40,223 nt of DNA from Anaerolineales bacterium UBA6131 (GTDB lineage: Bacteria > Chloroflexota > Anaerolineae > UBA2200), in the NCBI GenBank assembly GCA_002435875.1, contig DIVN01000242.1, positions 42,762 through 82,984 on the forward strand. Reading direction: 5' to 3'. The position numbers and the translations under genes were made by a program. Below the pieces are notes generated by a model. It was not told the DNA's origin. It made no database searches and was given only the letters and a program-made list of their open reading frames with translations. Each line of letters begins with the position of its first letter. Position 1 is the stretch's first letter. Positions 1 through 6,324 of the stretch are shown in pieces.

Positions 1-296
1 CTCGCCCGTTCCAGCTCGCGCAACAGTTGTCGCCCCGCCTCATCATTGCCGATGACTCCCACCACTGCTACTTCGGCGCCCAAGGCACGGATGTTGTGGG
101 CAGGATTGGCTGCACCCCCAGGCAGGAAGAAGCGGTCTCGTAATTCTAGTACGGGGATCGGCGCTTCACGCGATAGCCTTGTCGCTTCCCCCAGAATATA
201 CTCATCGAGAAAGAGGTCACCGACAATCAAGATCCGGTGGCCTGCGAGACGAGGTATGATGGAGAGCAATTCTGCTTGTATCTCGTGTATCCTCAT
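1..296 (-). CDS. PfkB-family sugar kinase, HldE/RfaE N-terminal type (partial)
   Basis: The first 98 codons of a gene that runs off the left edge. The start is the ATG at 296; a stop lies in frame six bases upstream, so no earlier start is possible. The protein contains VGDLFLDEY, then SREAPIPVLE and PGGAANPAHNIRALGA, which match the N-terminal half of D-glycero-beta-D-manno-heptose-7-phosphate kinase (HldE/RfaE domain 1): VGDVMLD, SPEAPVPV and PGGAANVA. The family phosphorylates heptose 7-phosphate for ADP-heptose synthesis. Outside LPS-bearing bacteria, ADP- or GDP-heptoses can feed S-layer or capsule glycans, which would suit the glycan cluster to the right. Because the C-terminal half is missing, I cannot tell whether it is the bifunctional kinase/adenylyltransferase or another PfkB kinase such as one for ribose or fructose; the SREAPIPV motif favours the heptose type. 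Confidence 0.8.
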   Translation of the reverse strand, partial: MRIHEIQAELLSIIPRLAGHRILIVGDLFLDEYILGEATRLSREAPIPVLELRDRFFLPGGAANPAHNIRALGAEVAVVGVIGNDEAGRQLLRELERA

Positions 297-319
297 GAGC
301 TAGACGACGCTGCCAGGGT

Positions 320-348
320 AATCTAGTAGATCTGAGGATGTTTGTCAA
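320..348 (-). promoter_or_regulatory. sigma70-like promoter for the HldE-type kinase
   Basis: On the minus strand TTGACA (343-348) and TAGATT (320-325) are separated by exactly 17 bases. Transcription would begin near 313, giving a leader of about 17 bases before the ATG at 296. No strong Shine-Dalgarno sequence is seen in that short leader. Confidence 0.6.
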
Positions 349-396
349 TAGCGCCCGGCTCGCTCCCGCCCCAACGACCATCCACGTCAGATGTCA

Positions 397-407
397 TGTG
401 CTATAAT
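397..407 (+). promoter_or_regulatory. extended -10 promoter for the Mut7-C gene
   Basis: TGTGCTATAAT carries a perfect TATAAT (402-407) preceded by the TGN extension. No good -35 hexamer lies 16-18 bases upstream. The predicted transcription start (about 413-414) falls only 3-4 bases before the ATG at 417, so the message would be essentially leaderless. The same 11 bases occur in front of polA. Confidence 0.6.
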
Positions 408-416
408 TGGCAGGCC

Positions 417-881
417 ATGACCGATCGGGAGAGATTTGTCGTAGATTGCATGTTGGGAACGCTTGCCAAGTGGCTGCGCATCGTCGGATATGATACTCTC
501 TATCGCCCATATGCAGCAGACCACGAATTGGTGCGCCTGGCCCGTGCTGAAGGGCGGATTCTGCTCACTAGGGATCGGGGCATAATGCATCGTCGAGGCG
601 TTCGCGCACTGTTCATTGAGGATGAGACAGTGTCAGCACAGTTGGCCCAGGTGACCGCCCTGTTCTCTCTGCCCGAGGGCGAGCGCTTCTCACGCTGTCC
701 CGTGTGCAACACCGTACTGGAGGCAGTGCCACGACACGCTGCCTGGGGCCAAGTCCCGCCGTTTGTGTTCTGCAGCCACGAAGAGTTCAAGCTGTGCCCC
801 GATTGCGGTCGTTTCTACTGGCGAGGCACTCATTGGCAAGACATGACGAGGAAACTCGAGCGCCTGTCCCAATCACAGTAG
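417..881 (+). CDS. Mut7-C RNase-domain protein with zinc-binding tail
   Basis: 154 residues from the ATG at 417. A start at 342 is possible in frame but would put the promoter inside the gene and add a tail with no family resemblance. The N-terminal half (FVVDCMLGTLAKWLRIVGYD, later RILLTRDRG and ALFI) is the PIN-like fold of the Mut7-C family (PF01927), whose acidic residues D and TRD are present and which is thought to cleave RNA. The C-terminal half has CPVC, a lone Cys in FVFC, and CPDCGRFYW followed by GTHWQDM, the zinc-ribbon tail typical of these proteins. The family occurs in many bacteria and archaea but its cellular substrate is not settled. It stands alone between its own promoter and that of rsfS. 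Confidence 0.88.
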   Translation: MTDRERFVVDCMLGTLAKWLRIVGYDTLYRPYAADHELVRLARAEGRILLTRDRGIMHRRGVRALFIEDETVSAQLAQVTALFSLPEGERFSRCPVCNTVLEAVPRHAAWGQVPPFVFCSHEEFKLCPDCGRFYWRGTHWQDMTRKLERLSQSQ

Positions 882-886
882 TAGGC

Positions 887-915
887 TTGTGCTCAGGGAG
901 TTGCCGATCTATAAT
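887..915 (+). promoter_or_regulatory. promoter for rsfS
   Basis: TATAAT at 910-915 is preceded by TTGTGC at 887-892 with a 17-base spacer. Transcription would start near 922, giving a leader of about 48 bases containing the GAGGAGG ribosome binding site. Confidence 0.5.
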
Positions 916-956
916 GGCACAGGGTGAGTCAGAGATATCGCCGGTGGATCTGAAAC

Positions 957-963
957 GAGGAGG
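957..963 (+). promoter_or_regulatory. ribosome binding site that decides the rsfS start
   Basis: GAGGAGG is a near-perfect Shine-Dalgarno sequence. Six bases downstream lies CTG (970), in frame with rsfS. The next in-frame conventional start, GTG at 1009, is far too distant to use this site. Confidence 0.6.
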
Positions 964-969
964 CAGGCT

Positions 970-1314
970 CTGGAATCCGAAGTTCTGGCTAGGAAGATCG
1001 TCGATGTAGTGGCAGACAAGCTTGCTGAGGACATACTGCTTCTGGACATTCGGGGAGTGTCAGATGTAGCTGACTATTTTGTAATGTGCTCGGGCACCAG
1101 CGAGAGGCATGTGCATGCTCTTAGTGAACAGCTGTCAGAGGAGTTGGTCAAAGTAGACGTTCGCCCGCGCCATATTGAGGGAGTTGAGTCTTCGGGATGG
1201 CTGCTCGCTGACTATGGCTCCGTTGTGGTCCACATCTTCCTGCCGTTGACTCGCTCTTACTACAAACTTGAGCAATTGTGGAAGGATGCCAGGACAGTGG
1301 TGAGAATGCTCTAG
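970..1314 (+). CDS. rsfS: ribosomal silencing factor RsfS (Iojap/DUF143), probable CTG start
   Basis: RsfS binds ribosomal protein uL14 on the large subunit and blocks subunit joining when nutrients are short. The protein shows the family core: KLAEDILLLDIRGVSDVADY, FVMCSGTSERHVHALSEQL and WLLADYGSVVVHIFLP, ending YYKLEQLW. A start at the GTG at 1009 would give 101 residues but remove the first helix. Reading upstream in frame gives LESEVLARKIVDVVADK, which matches the usual N terminus of the family, and a GAGGAGG site lies six bases before the CTG at 970. I therefore call CTG as the start (114 residues). The frame is open only back to the stop at 925-927 and contains no ATG. A perfect hairpin terminator follows 12 bases after the stop. 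Confidence 0.9.
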   Translation: MESEVLARKIVDVVADKLAEDILLLDIRGVSDVADYFVMCSGTSERHVHALSEQLSEELVKVDVRPRHIEGVESSGWLLADYGSVVVHIFLPLTRSYYKLEQLWKDARTVVRML

Positions 1315-1326
1315 ACCAACGGCCAG

Positions 1327-1370
1327 AAAAACAGCGGGGGCGCAGAATCAATCGCGCCCCCGCTGTTTTT
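1327..1370. terminator. bidirectional intrinsic terminator between rsfS and ndk
   Basis: A perfect 17-bp inverted repeat (1327-1343 with 1354-1370) closes a 10-base loop. The stem has a GC-rich core and runs of A at one edge and T at the other, so each strand reads a GC stem followed by U's. It lies between the convergent ends of rsfS (+) and ndk (-) and can serve both. Confidence 0.9.
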
Positions 1371-1383
1371 GGTGTGGCAATCG

Positions 1384-1833
1384 CTATTCGTGGATCCAGG
1401 AGTCCGTGCCCCGTTTCCACGAAACGATCTCGTCTGGGGAGAAAAAGAGCCCGAGCTCGAAAGCAGCCGTCTCTGGTCCATCAGAGCCATGGATGAGGTT
1501 TCGGCCAATCTCCAAAGCCAGGTCAGCGCGAATTGTGCCAGGAGATGCCTGAACAGGATTCGTGGCGCCTATGGTGTTACGCACTACCTCGATCGCCTTC
1601 TTGCTCTCGACAGCCAGGACTACAACCGGGCTCGAGGTGATGTACTGAACAAGCCCCTCGTAGAATGGCTTGCCGACGTGCACGCCATAGTGCTTGGCGG
1701 CCAGCTCTCTGCTAATCTGCATCATCTTCATGGCCACAATCTTGAGCCCACGCCTCTCCAGCCTGGAGATGATCTCGCCGACCAGGCCGCGTTGCACCGC
1801 GTCTGGTTTGATGATGACCAGCGTTCTCTCCAC
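1384..1833 (-). CDS. ndk: nucleoside diphosphate kinase
   Basis: 149 residues, the normal bacterial length. It starts at a GTG with AAGGAG six bases upstream. NDK moves the gamma phosphate of ATP to other (d)NDPs through a phosphohistidine. The N terminus ERTLVIIKPDAVQRGLVGEI and the active-site stretch NLIHGSDG, with the catalytic His, are intact, as are IGATNPVQASPGTIRADLA and the terminal EIVSWKRGTDSWIHE. The start lies 38 bases after the stop of the TPR gene, so the two are probably transcribed together from the promoter at 3791-3819. The hairpin at 1327-1370 ends the unit. Confidence 0.97.
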   Translation of the reverse strand: MERTLVIIKPDAVQRGLVGEIISRLERRGLKIVAMKMMQISRELAAKHYGVHVGKPFYEGLVQYITSSPVVVLAVESKKAIEVVRNTIGATNPVQASPGTIRADLALEIGRNLIHGSDGPETAAFELGLFFSPDEIVSWKRGTDSWIHE

Positions 1834-1871
1834 AATAGCTCCTTTCTTTGGTCAGCAGGCCGTAGCAGCTG

Positions 1872-3734
1872 CTATTCAGCCTCTGGTGGTGCCTGCTGCA
1901 GGATCCAGCGATAGCGATCTACGGCAGCCTGCAACTGGCCGTTCTTGGCATAGAGGTCAGCCAGAAGTTCGTGAGCCGCCAGGTTGTCCGGACGTGAGGC
2001 AACAATCGTCTCTACATCAGCGATCGCGTCGGCGACGATCTTTGATTTGCTATGCGTCAGCTTGCCGTAGTGTTGCAGGGCCTGTCCCATCTGTTCCTGA
2101 TCACGATACGCGCGCGCCAAGAGCAGACGCGTTTCATCATCCTTGGGCTGCTGCTCCAGATGACGCCTATAACGATCGATGTCCGAGGCAGCCACTCTGG
2201 CATTTGCCACTGAGGCAAGCACGTCTTGCTCGTGATCGTCGGAGAGTGGCCCCGCAAGGCCTGCTCCAGCGATACTCTCGACGCTGAGTGCATCGGTCCC
2301 TTGCGGTGGGGCCATCGTTTCGGTCGCTTCAGCCGGAGAGGCTGACCCAACGGATTCGACCACTGTCTCCTCATTCTGATGCGGATTCAGTTCGATGTGG
2401 GCCTCCGGCGGCTTGACCGTACTGGGCTCCTGAGTAGCTTCCTCAGCGTGTGCGGATGTTGTGACAGTAGCCAGTGTCTCAGCTGGCGGTTCTCCCTGTT
2501 CGGCGGCGTCTGTCGGTAGCTCATCCGCAGGAGCCGATTCGTCCGTAGCAGGGAACTGGCCAGCCTCCTCTGCGCAGAGAACCGAAGGCGCTTCCGCTGG
2601 AGATGACTCCGCGAGCGGAGCTTCAGGCGGTGCATCGCTCTGCGCACGCGGTTCGCCCATGGAGGAGGATGCGGTGCTGGGCCTCTCATCAGTGGCAGGC
2701 GCGAGCTCTGAAAGAATTGCCTCCGGGCTGTCCGTTACAGTCTCAGTTGGGGACGTGGATAAACCACCCTCGCCAATGCTTCTGCCCTCGGCCTGCCCGA
2801 GAGCTGACGTGGCGACAGGCTGCTCAGGCGAGGATGGAAGTGGTTCGCAAGTGTGGCCCGGCAGTTCTGTCTCAGATGGAGCAATCGCAGGAGGTTGCTC
2901 GCTGGCTGATGGCAAGAGGAGTTCGGGCACAGGGGCCGGCCTGTTCACGAGTGGCGGCTGCTCTATACGTGGTATCTGTACCAATTGCAGCGGTAATAGT
3001 GATTGCTCACCAAAGAGCGCATGAGCCGCAAGGTTCTCGGGATCCAGACCCCGCGCCTGATCGAGGGTTGAGCGGCCTTCCTCTGCTCGCCCCTTCTCCA
3101 TCTGAATGGCGCCAAGCACGAGGATGGCTTTTAGGCAATACGGGCAGGATTGCAGGATTTCTTGTGCTGTCTCGGCGGCTTGCTCGTGTCGGCCGTCTCG
3201 CCATAGTGTCTCCATCAAAGACAAGCGGAGGTCGACTCGCTTCTGGTGCTCCTCTGTACCCAAGAGAGTGCGTAGCTCTTCAATGGCCTGGCGGTGCTGA
3301 CCACCCCGAGTGTACAGCCGGGCGAGTGCTACTTTGTTGAGCTTGATGCGCGACGGCTCGGTGCCGTCGCGCTTGCCATAAAGTCGGCGTAGGGCGTTGC
3401 GCACTTCATCCTGATTGGGAGCAAGCTCAAAGGCCCGTTCCATGTTCCAGATTGCTTCACTGTAATGCCCACGTTCCTCGTCAATGACTGCTAGCCCAGC
3501 ATAGGAGACCAGGTTTTCGGGGTCTGCCTGATTCAGCAGTCGTCGAAAAGTGTCCGCCGCCTCCGCGAGCTCGCCCTTTTCCAGACAGGCCTCACCGAGA
3601 ATCTGGTAGGTCTTGATGTGTTTGGGGTAACGCTTCAGAATGTGGCGACAGATCTCTATGGCAGTGTCGTATTGGCGTTGGCTGATAGCTTCTCGGGCTT
3701 CAGCCAGGTACTGCTGCAAACTGACTCTGGCCAC
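1872..3734 (-). CDS. tetratricopeptide-repeat protein with long disordered linker
   Basis: 620 residues from a GTG at 3734, chosen because AAGGAGG lies four bases upstream; an earlier in-frame start at 3791 would lie inside the promoter region. About residues 9-245 are TPR helices (for example AIEICRHILKRYPKHIKTYQ and AADTFRRLLNQADPENLVSY). About residues 250-515 are a low-complexity segment rich in Ala, Pro, Glu, Ser and Thr. The last 100 residues form further TPRs (RRHLEQQPKDDETRLLLARA, DNLAAHELLADLYAKNGQLQ). There is no signal peptide or membrane segment, so it should be cytoplasmic. TPR arrays bind peptides and act as scaffolds; the partner cannot be read from sequence. It shares an operon with ndk. 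Confidence 0.85.
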   Translation of the reverse strand: MARVSLQQYLAEAREAISQRQYDTAIEICRHILKRYPKHIKTYQILGEACLEKGELAEAADTFRRLLNQADPENLVSYAGLAVIDEERGHYSEAIWNMERAFELAPNQDEVRNALRRLYGKRDGTEPSRIKLNKVALARLYTRGGQHRQAIEELRTLLGTEEHQKRVDLRLSLMETLWRDGRHEQAAETAQEILQSCPYCLKAILVLGAIQMEKGRAEEGRSTLDQARGLDPENLAAHALFGEQSLLPLQLVQIPRIEQPPLVNRPAPVPELLLPSASEQPPAIAPSETELPGHTCEPLPSSPEQPVATSALGQAEGRSIGEGGLSTSPTETVTDSPEAILSELAPATDERPSTASSSMGEPRAQSDAPPEAPLAESSPAEAPSVLCAEEAGQFPATDESAPADELPTDAAEQGEPPAETLATVTTSAHAEEATQEPSTVKPPEAHIELNPHQNEETVVESVGSASPAEATETMAPPQGTDALSVESIAGAGLAGPLSDDHEQDVLASVANARVAASDIDRYRRHLEQQPKDDETRLLLARAYRDQEQMGQALQHYGKLTHSKSKIVADAIADVETIVASRPDNLAAHELLADLYAKNGQLQAAVDRYRWILQQAPPEAE

Positions 3735-3790
3735 GTTGCCTCCTTTTCTTCGAGGAGAAGGTGGTGCACGCGGGACGACCAGCGCAAACA

Positions 3791-3819
3791 ATTATGCCAG
3801 TATTCCCATGGAATGTCAA
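3791..3819 (-). promoter_or_regulatory. sigma70 promoter for the TPR-ndk operon
   Basis: On the minus strand a consensus TTGACA (3814-3819) is followed after 17 bases by CATAAT (3791-3796). The start would be near 3784, leaving a leader of about 50 bases with AAGGAGG before the GTG at 3734. Confidence 0.75.
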
Positions 3820-3905
3820 CCAAATGCTGTTCTTGCACACCATCGCTTGGCCTATCGCAGGCCACTCTGACTTGTGTTGCCATTGGTGTCGTGTGCCACA
3901 AGGGT

Positions 3906-3929
3906 CTTGCCTGTCGGCACACAGGCAAG
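3906..3929. repeat. inverted repeat upstream of the zinc-ribbon gene
   Basis: CTTGCCTGT and ACAGGCAAG form a perfect 9-bp inverted repeat around six bases. It lies between two divergent promoters, about 45 bases upstream of the -35 at 3974. It could be an operator or a chance hairpin; there is no T tract. The rest of the roughly 310-base gap between the two genes holds only the two promoters. Confidence 0.35.
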
Positions 3930-3973
3930 CAACTCCTCGGGGCTAAATCTCTGTGGGCTAACCTGCGCACGAT

Positions 3974-4002
3974 TTGCCACTCGCTCCGCCCAAACGTACA
4001 AT
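3974..4002 (+). promoter_or_regulatory. promoter for the zinc-ribbon coiled-coil gene
   Basis: TTGCCA (3974-3979), a 17-base spacer and TACAAT (3997-4002). Transcription would start near 4009, about 40 bases before the ATG at 4048. Confidence 0.65.
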
Positions 4003-4047
4003 ACTCGCGGTGTCTGACGTCAGAGTCGGAGATCGAGGAGGCTAAAC

Positions 4048-4416
4048 ATGTCATTCTTGGACAAACTGAGCAAGGGTGTTGGTAAGGCTGCCGAACAGGC
4101 CAAGTTCGAGGCTGACAAAGCGTTACGTGTGCGCAAGCTGAGTTCAGAGTATGACAAGATCGCAGCCGAAGTCCAGGCAGCTACCGCTGCGGTAGGGGCC
4201 AAAGCGATCGAGGTGCGCCCCAAGGAGCTTGAGGACCTGATCCAGAATGTAGAGGCCCTGCAGGTCCAACTGGCTGCAAAGAAGGACGAGATGGAGGTGG
4301 CCAAGGCGGAGCAGTTTACCGCACCAGAGACCGCTGCCAAGTTCTGTCCCAAATGCGGCACTGAAATCCTGCCCGGCACCAAGTTTTGCCCTTCGTGTGG
4401 TGAGAAGCTAGCCTGA
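4048..4416 (+). CDS. small coiled-coil protein with C-terminal zinc ribbon
   Basis: 122 residues, ATG start with GAGGAGG seven bases upstream. Residues 1-90 are almost entirely helical and charged (FEADKALRVRKLSSEYDKIA, LEDLIQNVEALQVQLAAKKD) and should form a coiled coil. Residues 97-122 hold two Cys pairs, C100/C103 and C114/C117, in KFCPKCGTEIL and KFCPSCGEKLA, a typical zinc ribbon. There is no signal peptide. Many bacteria, Chloroflexota included, have such short zinc-ribbon proteins without assigned function. It is a single-gene unit with its own promoter and a strong hairpin downstream. No function is assigned. Confidence 0.85.
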   Translation: MSFLDKLSKGVGKAAEQAKFEADKALRVRKLSSEYDKIAAEVQAATAAVGAKAIEVRPKELEDLIQNVEALQVQLAAKKDEMEVAKAEQFTAPETAAKFCPKCGTEILPGTKFCPSCGEKLA

Positions 4417-4531
4417 TCATCGCGGACGCATGTCGGCCACAGTCTGGAGATCGTCTAGCGGTATGTCGTCAGTGCCTTCTGTGCATTGGCATGCGCAACA
4501 GGGCCGTCGGTAGTTGGAGACAACCACAAAC

Positions 4532-4567
4532 TAGCGTCCTCTGGAGTTATGACTCCAGAGGACGCTA
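4532..4567. terminator. strong hairpin between convergent genes, no T tract
   Basis: TAGCGTCCTCTGGAGT (4532-4547) and its exact complement (4552-4567) make a 16-bp perfect stem with a four-base TATG loop. It sits between the zinc-ribbon gene (+) and rubrerythrin (-), where a shared terminator is expected, but there is no run of T on either side. It may block or stabilise both 3' ends rather than act as a classical terminator. The remaining bases of this 194-base gap show nothing else. Confidence 0.6.
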
Positions 4568-4610
4568 ACTTACTCGGAGCTTGCGCGATCCGGATGGGGC
4601 TAGTTGGCTG

Positions 4611-5186
4611 CTAGTAGTTCTCTACAAGCACTTCGAAGAATGCCTGGGGGTGCGCACAAGCTGGACACATCTGCGGTGGTTCTTTCCCTTCATGAATGTA
4701 GCCGCAGTTACGGCATCGCCAGCGCACGACAGTCTCACGCTTGAACACCCGGCCATTCTCTAGATTCTCAAGAAAGGCCCGATAGCGCATCTCGTGACCC
4801 TTTTCTGCCACACTAATGTGACCAAACACGGCGGCGATGGCAGAGAATCCTTCTTCCTGCGCGACCTGCGCAAACTCTGGGTACATCTTGGTGTTCTCGA
4901 ACTTTTCCCCCTCGGCCGCAGCCGCCAGGTTGGCCTTGGTGTCGCCAATGACGCCTGCGGGAAAGGCACCAGTGATCTCCACCTCCCCACCTTCCAGGAA
5001 CTGGAAGAAGCGCTTGGCATGCTCCTTCTCCTGCTCGGCAGTCTCTAGAAAAGCCGCGGCTACCTGCTCATAGCCCTCTTTCTTGGCTTGAGAGGCAAAG
5101 TAGGTATAGCGGTTGCGAGCCTGCGACTCGCCAGCGAACGATAGCAGGACATTCTTTTCGGTTTTGGTACCTTTGATACTGGCCAT
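4611..5186 (-). CDS. rbr: rubrerythrin
   Basis: 191 residues from the ATG at 5186, with AAAGGAG seven bases upstream; the longer frame to 5261 has no family resemblance. Rubrerythrin reduces hydrogen peroxide in anaerobes and microaerophiles. The diiron four-helix domain shows GESQARNRYTYFA, the first EKEHA, YPEFAQVAQEEG and the second EKGHEMRYR, all the expected Glu and His ligands. The C-terminal rubredoxin-like domain has WRCRNCGYIHEG and CPACAHPQAFFEV, two Cys pairs for one iron. The order diiron then rubredoxin domain is the classical one. It is a single-gene unit and implies an oxygen-sensitive or fluctuating lifestyle. Confidence 0.96.
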   Translation of the reverse strand: MASIKGTKTEKNVLLSFAGESQARNRYTYFASQAKKEGYEQVAAAFLETAEQEKEHAKRFFQFLEGGEVEITGAFPAGVIGDTKANLAAAAEGEKFENTKMYPEFAQVAQEEGFSAIAAVFGHISVAEKGHEMRYRAFLENLENGRVFKRETVVRWRCRNCGYIHEGKEPPQMCPACAHPQAFFEVLVENY

Positions 5187-5222
5187 TGCTGGTCTCCTTT
5201 GTATGCATTCACCCCGGTCAAT

Positions 5223-5251
5223 ACTGTAGCGGATATGGCGAGTTTCGGCAA
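5223..5251 (-). promoter_or_regulatory. candidate promoter for rubrerythrin
   Basis: On the minus strand TTGCCG (5246-5251), 17 bases, then TACAGT (5223-5228). This puts the start near 5216, about 30 bases before the ATG. Confidence 0.4.
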
Positions 5252-5393
5252 GAGGCGGCATCTGGACACAACGAGGTGTGCCACAGCATCAGCTATCGCG
5301 TGTGAAACGGCACGGCGCCTAGTAGACAGTAGAAACCGCACCTGTGGAGCGACTGTAACTGGGTGCGGTACACGATCTGGGAAAGGAATCAGG

Positions 5394-5466
5394 AGCCACC
5401 CTCGGGACTTGAACCCGAAACCTAGCGCTTACGAAGCGCTTGCTCTACCGATTGAGCTAGGGTGGC
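5394..5466 (-). tRNA. tRNA-Thr (anticodon CGT)
   Basis: The minus strand folds as a full cloverleaf. The acceptor stem is GCCACCC with GGGTGGC, the D arm GCTC/GAGC, the anticodon stem AGCGC/GCGCT with loop TTCGTAA (anticodon CGT, reading ACG), and the T arm TCGGG-TTCAAGT-CCCGA. The discriminator base is T. CCA is not encoded. It lies 14 bases downstream of tRNA-Lys and should be cotranscribed with it. Confidence 0.95.
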
Positions 5467-5480
5467 AGGCAATCGCAAGA

Positions 5481-5554
5481 TGAGCCGTACTGGATTCGAA
5501 CCAGTGACACCCTGCTTAAAAGGCAGGTGCTCTGCCAGACTGAGCTAACGGCCC
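5481..5554 (-). tRNA. tRNA-Lys (anticodon TTT)
   Basis: Complete cloverleaf on the minus strand: acceptor GGGCCGT with ACGGCTC (one G-T pair), anticodon stem CCTGC/GCAGG with loop CTTTTAA (anticodon TTT), and T arm ACTGG-TTCGAAT-CCAGT. The discriminator is A. CCA is not encoded. Confidence 0.95.
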
Positions 5555-5574
5555 ATCGCTCCTAGGGCGAGGAT

Positions 5575-5603
5575 ACTATACACTATGCACACACGGCTGT
5601 CAA
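5575..5603 (-). promoter_or_regulatory. promoter for the tRNA-Lys/tRNA-Thr unit
   Basis: On the minus strand TTGACA (5598-5603), exactly 17 bases, TATAGT (5575-5580). The start would be about 10-15 bases before the mature tRNA-Lys end. Confidence 0.8.
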
Positions 5604-5639
5604 ACCAACTCGTGTGACAGCGCCAGACCTACAGCACGC

Positions 5640-5669
5640 TTGCTGGGCAGACCGAGCACGGCCTATAAT
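5640..5669 (+). promoter_or_regulatory. candidate promoter for the lipoprotein-dinB unit
   Basis: TTGCTG (5640-5645), an 18-base spacer and a perfect TATAAT (5664-5669). It implies a start near 5676 and an unusually long leader of about 190 bases before the ATG at 5867. I could not match that leader to 6S, SRP, tmRNA, RNase P or a known riboswitch. Confidence 0.5.
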
Positions 5670-5718
5670 GACGCTCAGCGGTGCTGTGCAGACTTTAGAC
5701 CCGCGTAGCTCTTCTGAC

Positions 5719-5865
5719 ATGGTGCCTTACCCGAGCGTTGTTAGAAATGATGGGGCCTGTCAGGTCTGCCCACGCGGCCGAGCCATGGCGAACAGTACGC
5801 GATGCAGCCAGTGCCTCGGGCACAGTCAGACTTGGCTTTGCGATCTAGGCCGAAAGGGAGGATAA
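5719..5865 (+). CDS. possible 48-residue Cys-rich microprotein
   Basis: An open frame from the ATG at 5719 encodes a short protein with CQVC (residues 14-17) and CSQC (29-32) plus a lone Cys at 41, spaced like a small zinc ribbon. Its TAA ends one base before the ATG of the lipoprotein gene, so its last codons form that gene's ribosome binding site, a layout that would permit coupling. Against it, there is no Shine-Dalgarno sequence before 5719, Cys-rich frames can arise by chance, and no homologue is recognised. The stretch may be plain leader or a structured RNA. Confidence 0.2.
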   Translation: MVPYPSVVRNDGACQVCPRGRAMANSTRCSQCLGHSQTWLCDLGRKGG

Positions 5866-5866
5866 G

Positions 5867-6313
5867 ATGAGGACACAAAAGTGCCGGCGGCTTGGAACTT
5901 GGCTGGTGGTGCTAATGATGATTGGGCTGCTGACCGGTTGCCGAGCACAGCCCGTGCCTACACCGAGTGTCCAGCCTGCGCCTCCGCTGCTGGTCTTTTC
6001 CCGTCTTGGGGGCATCGCCGGCTTTCAGGACCGCCTGGTCATTGGCGAAAGGGGTCAATACTACCTGGTGCAATCGGGCAGGGAACTGCTCGGAAGCTTG
6101 AGCACCGACCGCCAAGCGCAACTGGACCGTTGGCGTGCACAGTTTGCCCCGTTTACGCTCAGGTTCGAAGACAATCCCAATGGCCCGGACAATATGGTCC
6201 GCGAGGTGTCCTGGACAGGCACAGGGCCCCGTGTGCCGGGTGCGGCCGAACAAGAGGAGATCTTCGCCTGGGCAGCGCAGTGTCTGGCTGAGTTTAGCGC
6301 ACAAGGCCGCTAG
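5867..6313 (+). CDS. small lipoprotein, possibly emfourin-like
   Basis: 148 residues, ATG with GGGAGG six bases upstream. The N terminus has a basic stretch (RTQKCRRLG), a hydrophobic core (WLVVLMMIGLL) and the lipobox LTGC, so Cys 25 should be lipidated and the protein anchored outside the cytoplasmic membrane. A Pro-rich spacer follows. The mature domain has FSRLGGIAGFQDRLVI, a Gly-Tyr-Tyr turn and a C-terminal helix. The R-x-GG-x-AG pattern near its start recalls the protealysin inhibitor emfourin and related lipoproteins, but this is an impression from motif shape. It is followed 11 bases later by dinB, so the two are probably cotranscribed. Confidence 0.82.
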   Translation: MRTQKCRRLGTWLVVLMMIGLLTGCRAQPVPTPSVQPAPPLLVFSRLGGIAGFQDRLVIGERGQYYLVQSGRELLGSLSTDRQAQLDRWRAQFAPFTLRFEDNPNGPDNMVREVSWTGTGPRVPGAAEQEEIFAWAAQCLAEFSAQGR

Positions 6314-6324
6314 AAAGCTTCTCA

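Noticed and set aside
2461..3024. Long Ser/Gly-rich open frame on the plus strand
   Set aside because: It is antisense to the low-complexity linker of the TPR gene, whose codon composition keeps the opposite strand free of stops. It has no start signal or family pattern.
5676..5866. Small-RNA gene (6S, SRP, RNase P or tmRNA) in the lipoprotein leader
   Set aside because: TCAGGTC hints at SRP but the GGAAGG loop and symmetric GNRA core are missing, and no motif of the other families was found.
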